Origin: Streptomyces sp. Ag109_O5-10
GTDB lineage: Bacteria; Actinomycetota; Actinomycetes; Streptomycetales; Streptomycetaceae
DNA: 64,000 bases
Reading direction: 5' to 3'
NCBI RefSeq assembly: GCF_900105755.1
Contig: NZ_FNTQ01000001.1
Location: forward strand, 124,001 to 188,000
The notes under the pieces are model-generated. The model worked only from the letters and a program-made list of their open reading frames with translations. It was not told the origin of the DNA and did no database searches. Both the position numbers and the translations under genes were made by a program. Of the stretch, positions 42,037 to 51,691 are shown piece by piece; position 1 is the stretch's first letter; each line of letters starts with the position of its first letter.

Positions 42037-43550
42037 CAGTCCTTCTTCTTGATGTCGAAGGCGTAGAACTGGGAGTTCAGGCCGTTGAGCGGGTAGCCGG
42101 AGACCTTGGAGCTCGCGACCACGATCTGCGGGTAGAGGTAGAGCCAGTCGCTGGCCGCGTCCTCGGCGGTCTGACGGTTGACCTTCTTCAGCAGGTCGGT
42201 CTGCTGCGCGGTGGTGGTGGCTTCCTCGGCCTGCGCGACCCACTTCGTGACCTGCTTGTTGTCGTAGCCCCAGTAGAAGTCGGGGTTGCCGTACCAGACC
42301 AGGTCGCGGTCGTTGACGTGCTCCTGGAGCGTCGCCGTGAAGTCGTGGTTCTTGTAGACCTTGGTGTACCACTCGTCGGGCGTGATCGTGTTGATCTTGA
42401 CGTCGATGCCGACCTTGGCGAGCTGTGCCTTGATGAAGGTCGCGGCCGTGGGGTGCGGGTCGTAGTTGGGGGTGTCCAGGGTGAAGGAGAAGCCCTTGGC
42501 GTAACCGGCTTCTGCGAGCAACTGCTTGGCCTTGGTGACGTCGTAGGCGTTGACCTTGGTGAGGTCCTCGTACCAGGGGTCGGTGGGCGGCACCATCGAG
42601 CCGATGAGCTTGCCGTAGCCGCCCCAGACCGACTCGAGGAGCTTCTTGTCGTCGATGGCCGCGGAGACGGCCTGCCGCACCTTGACGTCCGTGAAGGGCT
42701 TGGCCTTGTCGTTGAAGGCGAGCAGCAGCTTGGTGGTGGAGTTGCCGTCGTTGACCTTGTAGTTCTGGTTGCTCTTGAACTGGTCCAGGGCGTCCGGGGA
42801 CTGTTCGCTGGTGACCACGTCGACGGCGTTGGTCAGCAGGGCGTTGTTGAGGGCGGTGGCGTCCTTGAAGTAGTGGAAGACGACCTGCTTGTTGGCGGCC
42901 TGGTCACCCCAGTAGCCGGGGAACCGGTTCAGGCTCAGGGCCGAGCCGCGCGTCCACTTGCCGAGGCTGTAGGGGCCGGTACCGTCCTCGCTGGTCTTCA
43001 GGTTCTTCGCCTGGGAGTTGATGATCCAGACGTAGGAGAGGTTGTAGACGAAGGAGATCGACCGCTGGGACAGCGTGACCTTGACGGTGTGCGCGTCGGG
43101 GGTGGCGATGTCCTTGACGACTTCGAGGTTGCTCTTGCGGGCGGACTGCGAGTCGTCGGCGAGGACCTTCTCCAGGCTGTACTTGACGTCGGCGCTGGTG
43201 AGTTCCTTGCCGCTGTGGAACTTCACGCCGTCGCGCAGGGTGAAGGTGTAGGTGAGGCCGTCGGCGCTGGCCTTGTAGTCCTTCGCGAGGAGCTTGTCGA
43301 CCTTGCCGTCGTCGGTGAGACGGAAGAGTCCTTCGTAGACGTTGCCGTTGAGGGCCTCGGTGACGCCCTGGCCGCCGCCCGCGGTGTTGTCGAGGTTCTG
43401 CGGCTCGTACAGGGAGCCGATGTTGACGGTGGCGTTCTTGTCCCAGGTGCCGCCGGAGGCGCTGGTCGCCGAGCCGCCGCAGGCGGTGAGGACGAGCGCG
43501 AGGGTGGCGGTGGTCGCGGCGGCGTACAGGGCGGGCTTGTTCAGTCTCAT
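42036..43550 (-). CDS. Peptide/nickel-type substrate-binding lipoprotein
   Basis: A 504-residue SBP_bac_5 protein. Signal with lipobox LALVLTACGG (Cys24), then NIGSLYEPQNLDNTAGGGQG, VYEGLFRLTDDG, YTFTLRDGVKFHSGKELTSA and FNDKAKPFTDVKVRQAVSAA, all usual. ATG 43550 starts the signal peptide. The ligand is unknown; peptides are the default for the family. It follows the DUF1684 gene by 49 bp. Confidence 0.9.
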   Translation of the reverse strand: MRLNKPALYAAATTATLALVLTACGGSATSASGGTWDKNATVNIGSLYEPQNLDNTAGGGQGVTEALNGNVYEGLFRLTDDGKVDKLLAKDYKASADGLTYTFTLRDGVKFHSGKELTSADVKYSLEKVLADDSQSARKSNLEVVKDIATPDAHTVKVTLSQRSISFVYNLSYVWIINSQAKNLKTSEDGTGPYSLGKWTRGSALSLNRFPGYWGDQAANKQVVFHYFKDATALNNALLTNAVDVVTSEQSPDALDQFKSNQNYKVNDGNSTTKLLLAFNDKAKPFTDVKVRQAVSAAIDDKKLLESVWGGYGKLIGSMVPPTDPWYEDLTKVNAYDVTKAKQLLAEAGYAKGFSFTLDTPNYDPHPTAATFIKAQLAKVGIDVKINTITPDEWYTKVYKNHDFTATLQEHVNDRDLVWYGNPDFYWGYDNKQVTKWVAQAEEATTTAQQTDLLKKVNRQTAEDAASDWLYLYPQIVVASSKVSGYPLNGLNSQFYAFDIKKKD

Positions 43551-43599
43551 GGCGTGCGTGCGCTTTCGTGCTGCGGTACGGGAAGGGAGCGTCGGGCGA

Positions 43600-44340
43600 T
43601 CAGTGCTGTGCGGCGAAGCCGTCGCGGAAGACGGGGCGCTTCTCGCCGGCCTCGACGGGCAGGTGGAAGCGGTTCTGCCGCGGCGGCATCGGACAGTTGT
43701 ACTGATCGGAGAAGCCGCAGGGCGGCACGAAGGCCCGGTTGAAGTCGAGGACCACCCGGCTCTCGTCGGCGGTGCGCTCGACGAACAGGAAGCGGCCGGC
43801 ACCGTAGGTGGTGTCGCCGTTGGTCGGGTCGCCGAAGACGAGCAGCAGGGTGCCGTCGTCGTCGAAGGCGCTGAGGGTGTACTCGCGGCCGTCGACGGTG
43901 AGCGTGATGTCGCCGGGGACGACGAGGTCGCGGCTGCCGCCGTTGTCCCGGATGTGTTCGAAGGCGATCCGCCGAGCGCCCGGGACCGGGGTGTAGGCGG
44001 CTTCCAGGACCCAGGCGGGGTCGTACGGGAAGGTGTCGACGCCCTCGAAGTGGCGGATGGCGGGCGCCTCGGCGTCCCAGAAGCGCAGGCCGTGCTCGGG
44101 CTCGCCGGTGACGAGGTCGGTGCGGCTCAGCGTGGTGACCGTCACGGTGTCGGGCTGCCCGGCGCGGGCGGCGTCTGCGTCGACCTGCTCCCCCGCCGGG
44201 AGCCAGCGGGTCTCGACGAGGGCGAGGTTGCCGGTCGGCGAGGTGAGCGCACGACGGCGCCCGGCACACCAGGCGTCCCACTCCTGTCGCGGGTCGACGG
44301 GGGCCGGAGAGGCGGAGGAGTGGGACACGTCGGTACTCAT
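43600..44340 (-). CDS. DUF1684 domain protein
   Basis: A 246-residue cytoplasmic protein of the DUF1684 family. Marks include GLRFWDAEAPAIRHFEGVDT, FPYDPAWVLEAAY, YGAGRFLFVE and the C-terminal signature VVLDFNRAFVPPCGFSDQYN followed by CPMPPRQNRF, containing two Cys. ATG 44340 is selected over an upstream in-frame ATG. It is first in the peptide-transport unit, 49 bp ahead of the binding-protein gene. The biochemical role of the family is unknown; the context suggests a link to the imported compound. Confidence 0.85.
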   Translation of the reverse strand: MSTDVSHSSASPAPVDPRQEWDAWCAGRRRALTSPTGNLALVETRWLPAGEQVDADAARAGQPDTVTVTTLSRTDLVTGEPEHGLRFWDAEAPAIRHFEGVDTFPYDPAWVLEAAYTPVPGARRIAFEHIRDNGGSRDLVVPGDITLTVDGREYTLSAFDDDGTLLLVFGDPTNGDTTYGAGRFLFVERTADESRVVLDFNRAFVPPCGFSDQYNCPMPPRQNRFHLPVEAGEKRPVFRDGFAAQH

Positions 44341-44589
44341 TCGGCTAGCAGGGCTGGACCGCCACGGAAAGTCACAACGTGGCCAAAGCAAGTACTTTAT
44401 CCGCCATAAGATCGCCTAATGTCAAAACCCATCTCGGCCATTGAGACAGCTGATGGACGAGGTCACAGCCGTTCGCGCCACGGCCACGGCGGTCCGGGTG
44501 GACGCAGATTGAGTTACGTGCTCGCACTCGGCGAGACATCGCCACTCTTGGCGATCACCCGGTTTCGAGGGTCCCGGCCCCACGCCCCC

Positions 44590-44638
44590 GTCCGCCGTCC
44601 GCCGTCCGCCGTCCACCGTCCACCGTCCACCGTCCGCC
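44590..44638 (+). repeat. Seven tandem heptamers GTCCGCC/GTCCACC
   Basis: Three GTCCGCC, three GTCCACC, then one GTCCGCC, without gaps. Confidence 0.85.
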
Positions 44639-44694
44639 GTAGAACAGCCGGCGCGCATGAAGCGGACGTCACAGCCCGGAAACAGCCGATTCGC

Positions 44695-44734
44695 CAGGCG
44701 CCCGTCCTGCCGTGCAGGCGCCCGTCCTGCCGTG
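44695..44734 (+). repeat. Perfect 20-bp tandem duplication
   Basis: CAGGCGCCCGTCCTGCCGTG occurs twice in direct succession (44695-44714 and 44715-44734). Confidence 0.85.
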
Positions 44735-45076
44735 TTGGATTGCCGAGACGGTGCAGCGAAATCTGCTGCGGCCTCCGCCCCGCCGGATCGTTTCGTGCCG
44801 CGTGGCCTGGGTGTACCCGACCGCCGAGTACCAGACCCGGATCCGGGGCGGCCTGTTCGCCATCCCCGGCGCCGCCCACTCCTGGACCCGGGAGGCCGGA
44901 GCCATTCGTCGGTGCCCCTCCGCCAGGGCCTGGGCCGCGGCGAGCTGTCTCGCGCGACCGTGCGGCCGCCCAGATCCGGGGGACCATGGAAGCACTGCGA
45001 GGTGCAGGGGCACAGGCCACAGCCTGAAGCCGGCGTAGGGCGGCGTGTCGCGCCGGCAGGCGGAGGGAGTGCTTGG

Positions 45077-47125
45077 ATGAGGACAGCCGATCCCTTCGGC
45101 GCCGAGGGTGACCAGCCGGGTTCCGGACCGAGACAGCCACGTGAGTTGCTGGATCTGCTCAGTGTTGCGGCAGTGCTGCTGGATGCCGAGGGGCGGATCG
45201 TGCTGTGGAGCCCGCAGGCCGAGGAGCTCTTCGGCTACACCTCGCCGGAGGCGCTGGGCCAGTACGCGGCGCGACTGCTGGTCGATGAGCAGCACGTGGA
45301 GCTGATGATCAGGCTGTTCAGCGAGGTCATGAGGACGGGACAGGGATGGTCCGGCGCCTTCCCTGTCCGGCACAAGGACGGCAGTACCCGGCTGGTGGAG
45401 TTCCGCAACATGCGGCTGCTGGGCGACCGGGGTGACTTCTACGCCCTGGGCATCGCCACCGACGAGGCGGCCCTGCGCCAGGTGGAACGGGACGTGGCTC
45501 TGTCCACGCGGCTGGTCTCGCAGTCCCCGATCGGGCTGGCCGTGTTGGACACCGACCTGCGGTACGTGGCCGTCAATCCGGCGTTGGCGCAGATCAACGG
45601 TGTGCCTGCCGAAGACCACATCGGGCGGCCGGTCCGCGAGGCCCTGCCCTTCCTGGAGGTCGATACGATCGAGGCCGCGCTACGGCATGTCCTCACGTCC
45701 GGAGAGCCCCTGATCGACCAGCACAGCGTGGGGCGCACTCCCGCCGACCCCGACAACGATCACGCCTGGTCAGCCTCCTATTACCGGCTCGATGGTCCCG
45801 GCGGGCGGGTACTGGGGGTGGCCATCGTGTTGGTGGATGTCACCGATCGGCACCGCGCCCGGCAGCGCTTGGCCCTGATCGCCGACGGCTCCGCCCGTAT
45901 CGGCACCTCCTTGGACGTGGAACAGACCGCCCGCGAGCTGGCCGATGTCGCCGTCCCTGAGCTCGCCGACGTGGCAGCGGTGGACATCCTGGATTCCATC
46001 CTGAACGACCGCCACCCGACGGCACCCGGCGCCGGCCGGGCACTCTTCCGCGCCCTCGCCGTGAAAGCCGCGTACCCCACCGAGGCCGTCCGCGCCGCCG
46101 ACCCTCCCGGCCACCTCGCCAGCTACGGCGCGGAGCGCCTGGCCACTCAGTGCGTGCGGACCGGCCGCCCGATTCTGATACCCCACGTCGGCGAGCGGGA
46201 CCTGGCCCGTATCGCCCGTGACGCCGCCGCCGCCGCCATCCTGGCCCGCGCCGGCGTCCACAGCCATCTCATAACGCCCCTGATCGCCCGTGGCGAAGTG
46301 CTCGGCACCCTGGGCCTCACTCGCGCCCGCAACCCGCTGCCCTTCGACAACGACGACCTCCTCCTGGCCGGTGAACTGGCCGACCGAGCCGCGGTCTGTA
46401 TCGACAATGCCCGTCTGTACCAAGACGCACGCAACACCGCGGTCACCCTCCAGCGCAGCCTGCTGCCGGACCTCCCATCGCAGCAAGCGGGCCTGGAGAT
46501 CGCCTCCCGATATCGGCCCGCCGGAACGACCACCGAAGTCGGTGGCGACTGGTTCGATGTCATCCCCCTCGTGGACGACAAGACAGCGCTGGTCGTGGGC
46601 GATGTGATGGGCAGCGGCATCAGCGCTGCCACCACCATGGGGCGCCTGCGCACCGCCACCTCCACCCTGGCCGACCTCGGCCTCCCACCCACCGAAGTGC
46701 TGCACCACCTCGACAAGATCACCGCTGACCTGGAGCAGTACGCCACCTGCGCCTACGCCATCTACGACCCGCACCGCGCCCTGTGCCACATCGCCGTCGC
46801 CGGACACCTGCCGCCCGTGCTGATGCGCCCGGGCGAGGCCCCCGAACTGCTCGATCTGCCTACCGGCGCGCCCCTCGGGGTCGGCGGTGTCGCCTTCGAA
46901 GTCACCACCGTCGGCCTGGCCCCCGGCGACCAATTGGTCCTCTACACCGACGGCTTGGTCGAGACCCGCCACCACGCCATCGACGAGCGCCTGGACCTCC
47001 TCCTCCAACTGCTGCACAGCCCCGACCGATCCTCGGAAGAGACCTGCGACCGGCTCCTGGACACACTGCGCGATCCGGACGACCACGACGACGTCGCCGT
47101 ACTGATCGCCCGAGCCCGACACTAG
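45077..47125 (+). CDS. PAS-PAS-GAF-PP2C (SpoIIE-type) protein phosphatase
   Basis: A 682-residue cytoplasmic signalling protein. PAS 1 spans ~20-125 (AAVLLDAEGRIVLWSPQAEE), PAS 2 ~150-265 (SPIGLAVLDTDLRYVAVNPA), GAF ~285-440 (ARAGVHSHLITPLIARGEVL), PP2C ~460-680. Metal-binding motifs are VGGDWFDVIPL, VGDVMGSGISAATTMG, LYTDGLVETR and DDVAVLIAR. GGAGGGAG lies seven bases before ATG 45077. Likely dephosphorylates an anti-anti-sigma factor in response to signals sensed by the PAS and GAF domains. It has no RsbW domain, unlike its convergent neighbour. Confidence 0.9.
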   Translation: MRTADPFGAEGDQPGSGPRQPRELLDLLSVAAVLLDAEGRIVLWSPQAEELFGYTSPEALGQYAARLLVDEQHVELMIRLFSEVMRTGQGWSGAFPVRHKDGSTRLVEFRNMRLLGDRGDFYALGIATDEAALRQVERDVALSTRLVSQSPIGLAVLDTDLRYVAVNPALAQINGVPAEDHIGRPVREALPFLEVDTIEAALRHVLTSGEPLIDQHSVGRTPADPDNDHAWSASYYRLDGPGGRVLGVAIVLVDVTDRHRARQRLALIADGSARIGTSLDVEQTARELADVAVPELADVAAVDILDSILNDRHPTAPGAGRALFRALAVKAAYPTEAVRAADPPGHLASYGAERLATQCVRTGRPILIPHVGERDLARIARDAAAAAILARAGVHSHLITPLIARGEVLGTLGLTRARNPLPFDNDDLLLAGELADRAAVCIDNARLYQDARNTAVTLQRSLLPDLPSQQAGLEIASRYRPAGTTTEVGGDWFDVIPLVDDKTALVVGDVMGSGISAATTMGRLRTATSTLADLGLPPTEVLHHLDKITADLEQYATCAYAIYDPHRALCHIAVAGHLPPVLMRPGEAPELLDLPTGAPLGVGGVAFEVTTVGLAPGDQLVLYTDGLVETRHHAIDERLDLLLQLLHSPDRSSEETCDRLLDTLRDPDDHDDVAVLIARARH

Positions 47126-47144
47126 GCCGCGTATCGAGTCGTGA

Positions 47145-47333
47145 TCAGTGGGCGGTCCGGGTGAGATCTCTGACCCCGATCATCGAGGCGCGCAGGTGGA
47201 GGCCGGCGAGGTGGCGGTCGGAGGTTTTGGGGTACTGGGTGGCGATGCCTCGCCAGGACCTGAGCTTGTTGATCACGCGCTCGACGGTGTTCCTCTCCTC
47301 GTAGCGGTCAGCGTCATGCCTGACGCGTCGGCG
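47145..47333 (-). pseudogene. IS5-family transposase C-terminal fragment
   Basis: The minus strand reads RRVRHDADRYEERNTVERVI, NKLRSWRGIATQYPKTSDRH, LAGLHLRASM. This is the end of an IS5-type transposase including the catalytic Glu of NTVERVINKLR. Everything upstream is missing. Confidence 0.7.
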
Positions 47334-47745
47334 CGGACCGGCCATCGGCATGACCGTCAGGCGCGCACCACCGCTTCGGCCAGACCCCTCGTGGAACCGG
47401 TCGGGCATGACGGACGGGGGTCCGTGGCCGGCTCGGGGCACCAGCCGCGGCCCAGGGTCCTGTGGAGCGTACCCAGGCTGCTCCGTGTCGCTGGGAACTT
47501 CACCCGCTAGGTCGCCCACGCCGTGCGAGAGAACCTGCGCTGCATCGACCTGGTCCGCTATTCGTCCTTCGGACAACGAGTACATCGGCCTTGAATCATG
47601 GTCTTGGTCATCAGAAAGCCGCCGGTCCGGCCGACCCTCGCCGGCACCTGGTGCGCTGCGAGCACCCGCCTGTCCGAACGGAGAACCGCCTCGCCGCGGG
47701 ACCCGCCCGGATTCTGTGGCCCACTGAGCGCGCCGGCACGCGCTG
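47334..47745. other. No confident gene between two phosphatase genes
   Basis: Open frames exist on both strands, but none matches a known family or has a convincing start. Probably debris left by the IS insertion at 47145. Confidence 0.4.
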
Positions 47746-50181
47746 TCACGCCGGCCCGTCGGCCCGCCGCCCACCGGTCCTCGGTAACCACGTGGGAAGG
47801 GGCTGCTCTGTCCAAATGGTCTTGCCGGTGCCGGTATATCGCGTCCCCCAGCGTTCGGTGAGCTGGGCAACCAGCATGAGGCCGCGTCCGCCCTCGTCGA
47901 AGATGCGGGCACGGCGCAGATGGGGTGAGGTGCTGCTGGCGTCGGAGACCTCGCAGATCAGCGTCTTTCCCTTGATCAGCCGCAGCTGAATGGGCGCGCC
48001 GCCGTAACGGATGGCGTTGGTCACCAGCTCGCTGACCACGAGTTCCGTGACGTAGGTCAGCTCGTCCAGGTCCCAGGCGTGGAGTTGGGCGGCCGCCTGA
48101 GAGCGAGCGCCTGCGACGGCCTCCGGATCGTTGGGAAGGTTCCAGACGGCGATGTGCCCGCAGTCCAGAGCACGCGTACGGGCGATGAGCAGGGCGGCGT
48201 CGTCGGTGGACCGCTCGTCGAGCAGAGCCTTGAGCACCTTGTCGCAGGTGGTCTCCAGCGACGAAGCCGCGGCGGCGGCGAGGACGCCGCGCAGGGCATG
48301 CAGACCGGCATCGGCATCGCGATGGCGTGACTCGATCAGGCCGTCGGTGTACAGCGCAAGGAGACTGCCCGCGGGAACTTCGTGCTGGACGCACTCGAAC
48401 GCCATCCCACCCACACCAAGTGGCGGGCCGGTGGGCACTTCGAGGAAATCCACTCTGCCGTCAGGGCACACCAGTGCGGGCCAGAGGTGACCCGCACTGG
48501 CGAGCGAGCACGTGCGGGAAATGGGGTCGTAGACCGCGTACAGGCAAGTGGCTCCGAATTCTCCCGACGACGCCTCCGCACCGGAGTCGGTCCCGGAGCT
48601 CAGCCGGACCACAAGGTCGTCAAGGTGGGTGAGGAGCTCGTCCGCGGTCAGATCGACGTCGGCGAGAGTACGCACGGCCATGCGAAGGCGCCCCATGGCG
48701 GCCGAGGCGGAGATGCCGTGGCCGACCACGTCGCCGACCACGAGGGCGACGCGGGCGCCGGAAAGCGGGATGACGTCGAACCAGTCACCGCCGACGCTGA
48801 TGGGCGAGTCTGCGGAGAGGTAGCGGCCGGCGACCTCCACGGCTGCCTGGGCGACAGTCCCCTGTGGCATAAGGCCGTGCTGGAGAGCCAGCGCCGTCCT
48901 GCGCTCGCGGGTGTAACGGCGGGCGTTGTCGATGCACACCGCGGCGCGCGCCGCCAGCTCCTCGGCGATCTGCAGGTCGTCGGGTCCGTACGGCGCGGCC
49001 GAGGGCGCCAGTCGGGTGAAGAGGGCGACGCCGAGGTTGGTACCGCGAGCGCGGAGCGGCACCGCGATCAGTGACTGCGCGCGATACCGAGCCACCCAGG
49101 CAGCCCGGTCGGGGTCGTGGGCCAGCCAGCGGGTGATCTCGGGCTCCCCGATCTGGTGCACGCTGCCGTGGCCGGTGGCCAGGCACCGGACCGGCGGTGA
49201 GAACTCCGGGTAGCGGGCCAGCTCGCCGACTGTGACTGCGGGCTTCACACCGGAGCGGATGGCTGTCCGCCGCAGCAGCAGGGGGCCGTCGACGGGGATC
49301 AGCGGGGGCTCGTCGCCGCGCAGCACGGCGTCCAGGAGATCGACGGAGACGAAGTCCGCCAGGGCAGGCACGGCTACGTCGGCCAGCTCCTGGGCGGTCC
49401 GGGGCACGTCCAGGCTGCTGCCGATACTCCTGCTGGCCTCGTTGAGCAGCGCCAAGCGCTCGCGGGCCGCGTACTGCTCGGAGAAGTCCAAGGCGGCCAG
49501 CTGCGCGCCGTGCACCAGTCCGAGGGAGTCCTTGAGCGGGGTGAAGTGGACGATCCAGGCGTGCGCGTGAGGCTCTCCCGGGACTCTGACGTAGTTCTCG
49601 ATGTGCTCGGGCTCACCGGTTTGCAGCACGCGATCGAGAGACCGCTCTGGAGCCTGGAAGCCCTGATCCGGCATGTGCTCAGTGATCCGAAGCCCTCGAA
49701 GCTCCCGCTCGGAGGCGGCCAGCTGCTTGGCCATGGGCTCGTTGACGCGCAGGAATCGGCCCTCGGAGTCGTAGATCGCCAGGGAGAACGGGGACTGGTC
49801 GAACGACCAGCGGATCAGTGGGTCCGTGTCGCGCTCCGTCTCCTCCCGCACCCGGACCGCCACCAGCAGCCAACCGGCCCGACCGTCACCCAGGGGCAGC
49901 GGGCACACGCGCAACCGGCACTCCACCGCGCTGCCGTCCTGGTGGTGGAGTGCCACCGGCCCGGTCCAGCCCTCCTGCCGGGCGAATCGCTCACGAGCGG
50001 CCGCGGGGAGGGCCGATACGAGGAGCTGTGCCGCAGGCAGGCCGACGGCCTGGGCAGCGGAGAACCCGAGCAACTGCTCCGCACCGGTGCTCCAACAGGT
50101 CAGCACACCGTCCGGAGCCGCCACTGCCAGAGCCCCAGCGGCGGGAAACACGTCACCAGGGCAGCGCTCCGGTGGGTCCAT
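47746..50181 (-). CDS. PAS-GAF-PP2C-HATPase protein (SpoIIE/RsbW fusion type)
   Basis: An 811-residue regulator. Domains: PAS-like ~10-120, PAS ~125-245 (SPFSLAIYDSEGRFLRVNEP), GAF ~265-430 (RAQSLIAVPLRARGTNLGVA), PP2C ~445-670 (VGGDWFDVIPL, VGDVVGHGISASAAMG, LYTDGLIESR), and a C-terminal HATPase ~690-800 with N-box VVSELVTNAIRYGG and G-box DEGGRGLMLVAQLTERWG. ATG 50181 has AAGGGGAGA upstream. The protein can act as phosphatase and anti-sigma kinase in one chain. It converges with the phosphatase at 45077, so the two genes may be divergent paralogues. Confidence 0.9.
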   Translation of the reverse strand: MDPPERCPGDVFPAAGALAVAAPDGVLTCWSTGAEQLLGFSAAQAVGLPAAQLLVSALPAAARERFARQEGWTGPVALHHQDGSAVECRLRVCPLPLGDGRAGWLLVAVRVREETERDTDPLIRWSFDQSPFSLAIYDSEGRFLRVNEPMAKQLAASERELRGLRITEHMPDQGFQAPERSLDRVLQTGEPEHIENYVRVPGEPHAHAWIVHFTPLKDSLGLVHGAQLAALDFSEQYAARERLALLNEASRSIGSSLDVPRTAQELADVAVPALADFVSVDLLDAVLRGDEPPLIPVDGPLLLRRTAIRSGVKPAVTVGELARYPEFSPPVRCLATGHGSVHQIGEPEITRWLAHDPDRAAWVARYRAQSLIAVPLRARGTNLGVALFTRLAPSAAPYGPDDLQIAEELAARAAVCIDNARRYTRERRTALALQHGLMPQGTVAQAAVEVAGRYLSADSPISVGGDWFDVIPLSGARVALVVGDVVGHGISASAAMGRLRMAVRTLADVDLTADELLTHLDDLVVRLSSGTDSGAEASSGEFGATCLYAVYDPISRTCSLASAGHLWPALVCPDGRVDFLEVPTGPPLGVGGMAFECVQHEVPAGSLLALYTDGLIESRHRDADAGLHALRGVLAAAAASSLETTCDKVLKALLDERSTDDAALLIARTRALDCGHIAVWNLPNDPEAVAGARSQAAAQLHAWDLDELTYVTELVVSELVTNAIRYGGAPIQLRLIKGKTLICEVSDASSTSPHLRRARIFDEGGRGLMLVAQLTERWGTRYTGTGKTIWTEQPLPTWLPRTGGRRADGPA

Positions 50182-50654
50182 GGTCGATCGTCTCCCCTTT
50201 CGAGTCCCCTGCTGATTCCAGGATCTCTCGGTCCTGGAGCTGGTTCCCGTCAAGCGATCGCTCGCGTGGGACGGCGCTGCCGGACAGCCGGCCGGATGGG
50301 TCCCATGGCCTGCGTGTTATGGCGGCCGTGGCAGGACGCACGGCAGTTTGCGGCCGAGCGACCTGCCCGTTCCCGTGCCGCCCGGATCTGCACCTGCGGG
50401 TGCTCCTGCCTGGCTGTTCCGCGATCCCTTCCGCTAGGCAAATCCCAGGTTGTCGCGCTGGGCACAGCCCCGGTGGCCAGTACTGACGCTGCTGCTGGCC
50501 GTGATCGCGCCGATGATTCTGGAGCCGGAGCAGCGCTGGCGGCCCCTTGCGGGCTGCCAGCCTCACGGTTCCGCCGGCCTTCGGTCGGGTGCGCGTCCCG
50601 GATCCTTGGATAACTCCCTGCGCGGCCGCCGAGATTCGGGGATTCTGGGTGACC
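50182..50654. other. No confident gene
   Basis: About 470 bp between the divergent phosphatase and DinB genes; frames lack recognised motifs. It presumably holds both promoters. Confidence 0.45.
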
Positions 50655-51173
50655 ATGACCGAAAATTTGAACGATGTCGCTCCGGACGGTGAGGCAAGGG
50701 CGCTTCTTCGGGTCCTGGACGGACAACGACGCCACGTTCTCGGCATCCTTGACGGGCTCGACGCAAAGGATCTTCGACGACCTGTGCTGCCTTCCGGCTG
50801 GCACTGTCTGGGGCTGGTCCAGCACCTGGCGCTCGATGTGGAGCGGTTCTGGTTCCGCGCGGTCGTCGCCGGGGACGAGGAGGTCATCCACGGTCTGACG
50901 AGCGGCGACGAAGCGTGGAAGGTTGCTCCGGAAGTGCCGGTCGTCGACGTGCTCGACCGATATCGGCGGGAAGCAGAACGCGCCGATGCCGTCATCACCG
51001 CCACTCCTGCCGGCGCCGCATTGGCCTGGTGGCCCCACGACCTGTTCGGCGAACCGCACCTGCACACCCTGCGCGACGTTCTGCTGCATGTCATCACCGA
51101 GACCGCGTGCCATGCCGGCCACCTCGACGCTGCCCGAGAGTTGATCGACGGCCGCCGGTGGCTAGTGCTGTGA
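50655..51173 (+). CDS. DinB/DUF664 family protein
   Basis: A 172-residue four-helix-bundle protein of the DinB superfamily. Metal-binding His positions are visible in LGLVQHLALDVERFWF and LRDVLLHVITETACHAGHLD. Members include bacillithiol/mycothiol-dependent transferases. The HAGHLDAARELIDG segment normally comes close to the natural end; the final residues WLVL and the stop come from an IS630-end repeat, so the last few codons have been replaced. Confidence 0.82.
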   Translation: MTENLNDVAPDGEARALLRVLDGQRRHVLGILDGLDAKDLRRPVLPSGWHCLGLVQHLALDVERFWFRAVVAGDEEVIHGLTSGDEAWKVAPEVPVVDVLDRYRREAERADAVITATPAGAALAWWPHDLFGEPHLHTLRDVLLHVITETACHAGHLDAARELIDGRRWLVL

Positions 51174-51196
51174 CCAGACAGGTTCGCCGTGTCGGT
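51164..51196 (+). repeat. IS630-end-like repeat R5
   Basis: TAGTGCTGTGACCAGACAGG then TTCGCCGTGTCGG. It matches R1-R4 at 29504-31447, 20 kb away, and forms the end of the DinB gene. Confidence 0.65.
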
Positions 51197-51236
51197 GAGC
51201 AAGAGGCGGACCCTGGCGGGTACCGGGAGGCGGGCG

Positions 51237-51596
51237 ATGAGTGACAACTACCTGACTGTGATTCCGGCTGATCCGTACTGGCAGCCCACTCAGGATGTAG
51301 CGGATCGGGCTGCTGCTGTGCTGTCCACGATGCTTCCTGACGACGGGGCTCGCCGCGGCCTGGAGGCCCAGTGGCACGACAGTGTCGAGGTGGTCTTCTG
51401 CGGTGCGAACCTGGAGAAGATCTCCTGCCCACATTGCGGTGCGGAGTGTGCGCCTGGGTGGTGGGGAGAGGCCGTCTCGCAGCGCTACGACGAAGGCTTT
51501 ACCACGCTCATGGTGACGGTTCCCTGTTGCGGCACCGAAGCGTCGCAACACGCAGATCTGACGGAGTCCTCCCAGTACTCCAACCGTAGATCGTGA
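51237..51596 (+). CDS. Conserved hypothetical protein, probably C-terminally truncated
   Basis: A 119-residue protein resembling a common Streptomyces protein of unknown function with two Cys pairs: SDNYLTVIPADPYWQPTQDV, EKISCPHCGAECAPGWWG and LMVTVPCCGTEAS. The pairs CxxC and CC could bind zinc. Known relatives continue for about 40 residues with a segment of the type LRYDWPVGFARF; here that is replaced by QHADLTESSQYSNRRS. GGGAGG precedes ATG 51237. Likely non-functional or altered. Confidence 0.65.
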   Translation: MSDNYLTVIPADPYWQPTQDVADRAAAVLSTMLPDDGARRGLEAQWHDSVEVVFCGANLEKISCPHCGAECAPGWWGEAVSQRYDEGFTTLMVTVPCCGTEASQHADLTESSQYSNRRS

Positions 51597-51691
51597 ACTC
51601 GGTGGTGAGGGGCGCCGGGGCAGCAGGTCGCCAGTGTCGATCAGCTCGTCCGAGATCGCCCACGCCGTCCGGGCGTCGGCCCCTTCTCCGT

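Larger units (their letters stand above)
44341..45076. other. Intergenic region with tandem repeats; no confident gene
   Basis: Holds the promoter side of the DUF1684/transport operon, a heptamer repeat array (44590-44638) and a 20-bp duplication (44695-44734). A plus-strand frame at 44712-45038 (VSCRVAWVYPTAEYQTRIRG) reads protein-like but is not recognised. Confidence 0.45.
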
